DNA of 64,000 nucleotides from NCBI GenBank assembly GCA_012934845.2, contig WNNJ02000576.1, positions 1 to 64,000 on the forward strand. Reading direction: 5' to 3'. A program made the position numbers and the translations under genes. This document shows positions 58,700-64,000 of the stretch, one piece after another (position 1 is the first letter of the stretch; each line of letters begins with the position of its first letter). This DNA is from Pomphorhynchus laevis. Its lineage: Eukaryota > Acanthocephala > Palaeacanthocephala > Echinorhynchida > Pomphorhynchidae. The notes beneath the pieces are model-generated. The model was not told where the DNA came from, made no database searches, and saw nothing but the letters and a program-made list of their open reading frames with translations.

Positions 58700-59640
58700 T
58701 ACCATGTACCGAGGCTCTCCAGATCACGGATCATTTTATGGCACATGCTTCTCTACATTTTATCTGTGTGAACACCGTAGTGAGGTAGTACTCCGGAGCG
58801 ATTGAATTCACCTTTTGAGTGAATCTGGCCAGATTTGTTGTAAATACTGATGTGTGTTCAAGTTTGAACATTGATCTTATTATTGCTGAGCATGGTTCCA
58901 ACAAAGAAAATGTCACAACTACTGACGATGAACATTTTGGAGATAACCCTACTATTTGCTTTATGAATCTCCATTGACACTTGCCTAACTGATTCAAATT
59001 AAATGCAGTTAAGTCTGATCATATAACTGGTATAGCGTATAAGATGATTGTAAGCAGCATACTTCAAAAATATCGGAGAGCTCCTGGAAAAGATAGTGCC
59101 CCGAGATTTCTTGAAGAAGAGGTAGCTACTATAAGTTTTGAAGATTTGTGTGAAAGGTGATCAGTAAACGATATTTTGAAGAACGAAGAACACCTAAGTA
59201 ATTATAGCTTTTGCAAAATTCCAATTCTTCGTTATTTATTATTAGTCTATCACACCGACGTAAGGAACCGCCTAAGCGAAATTTCAGTGCTTTTGATTTG
59301 CTAACATTTACCGTTAACTGATTAGAAAGGCAATAAGACGATAGGTTATCTAACGCAGTCTGAACGGACAATAGGTTTTTTCGTCAATATTACCAAATCA
59401 TCAGCATAGAGAGCACACGAGGTTTCACTCGACGTATTACAAATATGCGCTGCAAATTCATTACAAAGAAAGAAAATAATAAATGGCTTAATGGATCTCC
59501 TTGTAGTACATCACGATTAGCAAGGAAGAATTCCGAAGTTCTAAGATTATCTGATAAGTTCAGGCGATTAGGCTGGAGAACAGAATAAATTAGAAGCATA
59601 AAGCGTCATATGATGCATACTTTCGAGGATAGTTTATGGA
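58700..59640 (-). mobile_element. Non-LTR retrotransposon remnant of another clade
   Basis: Minus-strand LANRDVLQGDPLSHLLFSFF (59390-59599) is motif B in the QGDPLSP form used by R1/R2/RTE-like elements rather than CR1. Downstream NQLTVNVSKSKALKFRLGG and CKSYNYLGV (59129-59371) are the region after the YADD box, and 58731-58997 gives a C-terminal stretch. Frames are broken. Confidence 0.72.
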
Positions 59641-59817
59641 GTAGCAAGGAACGATTTACTGTGTCAAATGCTTGTATAAAGTCGATACATGTAGCATACA
59701 GCGATCTGCGATTTGTAAAACTCTTGATGGCCTCATTACGAACATATTTTATGGCATTCGATGTTAACCTGTTTGATAATAATGATAATAATGAGTAATA
59801 GTTATGCCGTACCTGCC

Positions 59818-60706
59818 CAATTTAATGTCATGCAATACGCCGATAACATTCGCATATATGCTCATGCAACCGCCCATCACATATACGATATTGCAATTTC
59901 TGCCCCCCAACTACCTTTCTGCTATCTACAAACGTATCTCCCATCTTGGTCTCGTTCTAAACCCAGACAAGTCTAAAATAATGTGGATCCAACCCTGTCA
60001 ACCTAATATATATCCTCCCCCTGTATTTTGTCTCATCAATCATCCCCGTAGTCCACAATCTCACTTTATTACGATTCCATATCGATGAACACCTTTCCCT
60101 TAAATCCTTCGTATGCGAAAAGGATCGCCCGTCTAACTTAATTCTCCATGACATCCGCCGTATCCGTCCCCTTATCGACTTCCGTTCCTGTATGTATCTT
60201 CTTTCATCGCTTTTCTTCCCTAAAATCGATTACTGGCTCAGCCTTTTCGACAATTCTTTAAAATCCAGCATCCTACCTCTACAACGAATAATCAACTCCG
60301 CCGTTCGAGTGCTCATACGTCTCCGTCGCTAATCTACCATCCACATCCGCATACAACTCCGCCTTCTTCTCGTAACTTTTCGTCTCATCGCTGTCGGCTC
60401 CCCATCGTTCATCAACCTCCCTTTCTTAGACGATACTCATCCCACCTCTCTATCACAGCGTTCCCGTAATTCCCTTATACTCTGCGTTCCCTATTACTCT
60501 AGCAACTACGGTCTCCGATACTTCCTCGTCGCCACCCCACTCGTATGGAATCAGCTCCCACTCGACATCCGCCGCGCTCCCTCCTTTATTGCATTCAAAT
60601 GCCGCCTCCGTATCCACCTCCTCGAAACGTGATTTAGATATTTTTGTTGTTGTGGTCATGTAAGTGTGCGCCGGCACGCATTTGCCACGTAAAAATAAAT
60701 GTTTTT
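59818..60706 (+). mobile_element. LINE family A, 5'-truncated copy
   Basis: Begins at the YADD box (MQYADNIRIYAHATAHHIYD, the second catalytic Asp changed to Asn) and ends with the GCCG-loop hairpin near 60664-60679 and GTAAAAATAAATG. It lacks a short internal stretch near 60330 present in other copies. Frames broken. Confidence 0.92.
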
Positions 60707-60710
60707 TTAA

Positions 60711-61360
60711 TCGTAGTGTGAACATTGTATGCTTTTATTTTTAATTTATATATAAAATACATATATATAAAATACTTATTTATAAAATACAAGACTCAGC
60801 ATCTGATCTGATTACTACGTGTCAGATCAGATAATTCGATATTAATGTTGTCAGGTGTATTAACTAATCGTTCTTTAGATATATTTGAAAACCTGTGTGA
60901 TTATTTAAAGGTTTTAATCTAGATATAGCTTCCCAGAACATTCGCGAACGATCTGAGCCAATACACTGTTTGCTGTAATTACTTTTAGCCGTCCTTATTA
61001 AAACTGATTTATTTTTATGAGATGATTAATAGTTCGGGAACATTCATTTTTTTCAAGCTTTATCTTGTATCTGTTTTGATTTAATTAAAGAGTTTCTGTG
61101 AAAACAGGATGTCTATTCATTACATGAATGTACTTACAGAGAATACAGGTTTCAAGCAGTGTGAATAATTTTACTTGATAGTTATATTTATCTTGCTGCC
61201 AAAAAGTTTAACAATTTATATTTTTTTCGTGATTTTAATTTGGGTATTCGTTTTAGTAACGCTTGTAAACCACTCTTAAGTTAAAACTATATTAAGAATT
61301 CTTGTCAAAACTATGATCAATTAAAATACAAAATGACAATTTGACAAAAATAACAGATAT
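60711..61360. other. AT-rich stretch, 3' flank of the 595-aa gene
   Basis: No coding region or repeat recognised. The part next to 61360 should hold the 3' untranslated region of the minus-strand gene. Confidence 0.5.
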
Positions 61361-63148
61361 TTAGTACTCGTTAATAACATCGGCTTTGAGAAGCACCAAT
61401 GTTGATAGATACTCGGGCTTGAACTTTGAAAATTGCTTTGTAATTTCGTTATAATATTTAAGCTGCTCGATATCCTTAATCAGCATAACTGCTTCTTCAC
61501 TGTCACTAATCTTTTCGATAACGTTGACATTTAACAAGGAGGACAGCACATTCTCAAGTAGGTGCCGACAAAACGTATCAAAATCATAATTAGACAAGAC
61601 ATCATGTCCTAACCTTAATGAGTGCGTAAGCAGTAATGAATCAGTAAACCTTTCAAGTAAATGAGATAACAGAATACCAAAATTGCTGAGCAAGGTGACA
61701 ATCAACCGATTGTGATTGATATTAATATCGGAATTGAAAGTCGGCGTATTTTCCGTATTCTGGTAACCATTTGCGTTATATCCAAACTGTAACTCAATAC
61801 TTAGAGCCATCCGACGATCAGATGCAGACTCACTGTGAACAATTGACTCGCCTTCGGCCCAGCTTAGAGCATCATTCCAACGATCGTTCAACGACCTATC
61901 ACACATATGCAACGACTGCCTAGAAAGAAATAGGCTAAGTGCATGTACTATGTGCTGCCAAGTACGTTGATTGTTGTCACTCTTAAGTGCTAATTTAAAA
62001 GTTAAAATCAGTGCGCTACGATCAATGAGACTCGCGAACAATGGCATGGAATTTAATGCGAAATCCGTATTTTTCATTATTAATCGATCGCAAATGAATT
62101 CATGTTGTTGGATGCCGCATAAATGCATTTCCTTAAATTTCATTAAATCAAAGTCATTTGGGAAAAACAATGGACAATGTCCCAGTTTGTCACATAAAAG
62201 ATTAAAGGCAATTGAAAGACTTACTTTGCTGCAACCGTTCTTAAATACAAAATACATTAGTAATGACAGTATCGTAGCAGGCAAAATAGGCTCGTGCATA
62301 TGGCCACTGGAAAGAACTATGTAAGGATTGGTATTTGCCGGAGTTGAACACATGTATGTTCTATCATTGAAATGGTTAAAAGTACAATATGCGAATCTAT
62401 CCCCGTAGGTGCTTAAGCCGAACCGTTTTATATGAGTCATTGTTGCAGGAATAAGTGCCACTATTATTCCTGAATACTCGACCTTAAAGCTACTGATATT
62501 ATCAATAAAGAAAATCAGGTCTGTCCATATATGACGTAAGTTGCTCTGGTTTAATTTTTCTCTTGCATTGACTTTCAAATCCAAAAATAAAGGTGGCCGT
62601 TTGGTTAATGAAATTGAAAGGAATACAAAACTTAGCAGTTCCTTTGCTAGTTTATCAGGCTCGCATGAATGTTGATAAGAACACAGTATTACTGGATAAC
62701 TGGATAGCAGTGCCATTCTGATCAAGTGTATAGATTCATTATCAATAAATAATTTAGGGCTATAGATAGCATATGCAATTGATATGATACTTTTAATATA
62801 ATTTAATAGATCAATACATTCTATAGCCGTGCAATAAATATTGGATATTGATTCTGCTGATATCTTAGTTTTAGTGTTTTGTTTATCTGATAAACGCAAG
62901 GCTTTGACATTAATATTCACAAGGTTTATTAAAGTGCGATAATTTAAATTGTATTGTAGTTGCGATGTGCATATTTCGCTTTTACCTTGAGGTGCTATGC
63001 AGTCGCAGAATTGAATACGAGAAATTCCATATTCGTTAGAATTGCGATAATGCGATATAGAGTCAGTAAGAGGCTTCTCTTTAACTAATGAAAGCCAAAG
63101 ATCGGTTTTCTTTTTTAAGCTCACGCCAGATAGCAACGTGGATTCCAT
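61361..63148 (-). CDS. Uncharacterised 595-aa protein, weakly glomulin-like
   Basis: One uninterrupted frame from ATG 63148 (MESTLLSGVSLKKKTDLW) to TAA. No transposon motif, signal peptide or clear membrane segment; the sequence is Leu/Ile/Ser-rich and predicted all-helical, like HEAT-type repeats. Blocks such as LAKELLSFVFLSISLTKRPP and ILSLLMYFVFKNGCSKVSLS, and LRLGHDVLSNYDFDTFCRHL near the end, recall by eye human glomulin (594 aa), which binds RBX1 and restrains cullin-RING ubiquitin ligases. The length fits, but the likeness is weak and was judged without alignment. The gene lacks introns in this frame, unlike SDHA. Existence as a gene is much surer than the name. Confidence 0.75.
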   Translation of the reverse strand: MESTLLSGVSLKKKTDLWLSLVKEKPLTDSISHYRNSNEYGISRIQFCDCIAPQGKSEICTSQLQYNLNYRTLINLVNINVKALRLSDKQNTKTKISAESISNIYCTAIECIDLLNYIKSIISIAYAIYSPKLFIDNESIHLIRMALLSSYPVILCSYQHSCEPDKLAKELLSFVFLSISLTKRPPLFLDLKVNAREKLNQSNLRHIWTDLIFFIDNISSFKVEYSGIIVALIPATMTHIKRFGLSTYGDRFAYCTFNHFNDRTYMCSTPANTNPYIVLSSGHMHEPILPATILSLLMYFVFKNGCSKVSLSIAFNLLCDKLGHCPLFFPNDFDLMKFKEMHLCGIQQHEFICDRLIMKNTDFALNSMPLFASLIDRSALILTFKLALKSDNNQRTWQHIVHALSLFLSRQSLHMCDRSLNDRWNDALSWAEGESIVHSESASDRRMALSIELQFGYNANGYQNTENTPTFNSDININHNRLIVTLLSNFGILLSHLLERFTDSLLLTHSLRLGHDVLSNYDFDTFCRHLLENVLSSLLNVNVIEKISDSEEAVMLIKDIEQLKYYNEITKQFSKFKPEYLSTLVLLKADVINEY

Positions 63149-63727
63149 CTAAAATGTAATTATACTGAACGCTTATAACTTTTTCATTTGTAAATTATTT
63201 AATTTTCGATTTTCATTAATATCAAGACCGTAATTATAAATATCTGTATATTTAAAACCACATTTTGATATTCACTTTCAAATTGAAGTAAAATAAGTTA
63301 TTGTAGCAGTAGTGAGTTGTCTGTGTAGAACACGATCGGACAACCGTTAGCACGCGTGCCAAACACAGCACGTCACTATTTTTCTAACGCAAACCCATGA
63401 TCTAATGTGATCCTTCATGTAGCAATCGTTTACTTTTAAATGATGCTTGTCAAGAATTTCGTAAAAATGCTATATTCAATGAATGACTTCACGCTGGGAA
63501 TGTTGTACAACGGGAGCTCGGGAAAATTATCATAGATGTACTGAAATATTAGATGTACTATCTGATATATTTATATATGTATTTGAACTTTAAGATTTTG
63601 CCAAGTAAATACTTTCTGTTGTTAACAAACTTAAAGATAAACATTTTTTAAAGTTGATTATTTTATTTATTACAAGATTCAAATATTTAAAAAAGCCAGT
63701 TTTGGTAAATTCATATGGTTATTTCCT
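63149..63727. other. Upstream region of the 595-aa gene
   Basis: Should contain its promoter; no motif is clear enough to call. No other gene seen. Confidence 0.45.
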
Positions 63728-64000
63728 TCAATGCATGGAACTACTTAAAGTTCCGAGCACTGAATCACCTTTTCCGATCTGTATTGCCTGGCTTAAGCGC
63801 TGGATCAGATATGAACCGGCTTGAGGGTTTCCGCAGTGACGGCGCAGTAATTTTCCAAGCATTGAGAAAAACGCTGATGCGTTCTGGCCCATCGCGCCCA
63901 ACGTCTCAATAGCGATTGGGCAGAAATTATATCCATTGGATTCTATGGAAATATATTTTTGTATTTTTCTTCTTCGGCCTGGTTTGCTACAACGCCGGGT
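63728..64000 (-). mobile_element. Unclassified retroelement fossil, C-terminal end of pol, cut by window edge
   Basis: An open minus-strand stretch from the window edge reads KYISIESNGYNFCPIAIETL, GAMGQNASAFFSMLGKLLRR and SYLIQRLSQAIQIGKGDSVL, then GTL and a stop. These are the recurring terminal blocks (F-P-A-ETxG, then QRLS-AIQ-GN-ASVLGT) of the family seen at 57361-58440. It is locally GC-richer than its surroundings. The rest lies outside the window, so its state cannot be judged. Confidence 0.75.

Noticed and set aside
1-64000. tRNA, rRNA or CRISPR arrays
   Set aside because: No cloverleaf with A and B boxes, no rRNA-like block and no regular spacer-repeat array was seen; the tandem arrays lack variable spacers.

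Overview
The window is a piece of an AT-rich animal nuclear genome, most likely an invertebrate; the exact group cannot be fixed from the sequence. Three things point to an animal: a host gene cut into 13 exons with GT-AG introns, a dense litter of 5'-truncated LINEs of the CR1/L2 kind, and Penelope-like, hAT and gypsy-like remains. I see no bacterial features such as operons or Shine-Dalgarno sites, and no tRNA, rRNA or CRISPR array.

Layout. 1-2.2 kb: a (TA)n tract and a gypsy-like fossil. 2.2-4.4 kb: a complete-looking hAT transposon on the minus strand, with an intact 604-aa transposase, terminal inverted repeats and a perfect 8-bp target duplication; an older hAT relic lies just beyond it (4.5-5.1 kb). 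6.8-23.3 kb: the gene for the flavoprotein subunit of mitochondrial succinate dehydrogenase (SDHA), minus strand, about 659 aa. I could place all 13 exons with matching phases. Its introns carry two antisense LINE fragments and several foldback (MITE-like) elements.

24-60 kb is a retroelement graveyard. One LINE family, called A here, occurs at least ten times. All copies carrying the 3' end finish in the same small hairpin. A related family B keeps that hairpin with a compensatory base-pair change. At 25.1-29.5 kb a family A copy sits in a family B copy, which sits in a CR1-like copy. Another family A copy (30.7-32.9 kb) lies inside one arm of a long palindromic element. Penelope-like elements occur at 33.5-35.0, 47.1-48.4 and 52.7-53.2 kb. 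Two tandem arrays with 13-bp units (37.7-38.1 and 51.5-51.8 kb) each lie just upstream of a LINE first open reading frame. Three fragments of one unclassified reverse transcriptase family lie at 49.0, 57.4-58.4 and 63.7-64.0 kb, all on the minus strand.

61.4-63.1 kb: an uninterrupted 595-aa minus-strand gene that is not a transposon protein. It shows a weak, helical resemblance to glomulin/ALF4-type proteins; that identity is tentative.

Only SDHA and the 595-aa gene look like host genes; they do not form a shared pathway. The main interest lies in the mobile-element architecture: nested insertions, promoter-like 13-bp arrays, a covarying 3' hairpin and many short snap-back hairpins near breakpoints.
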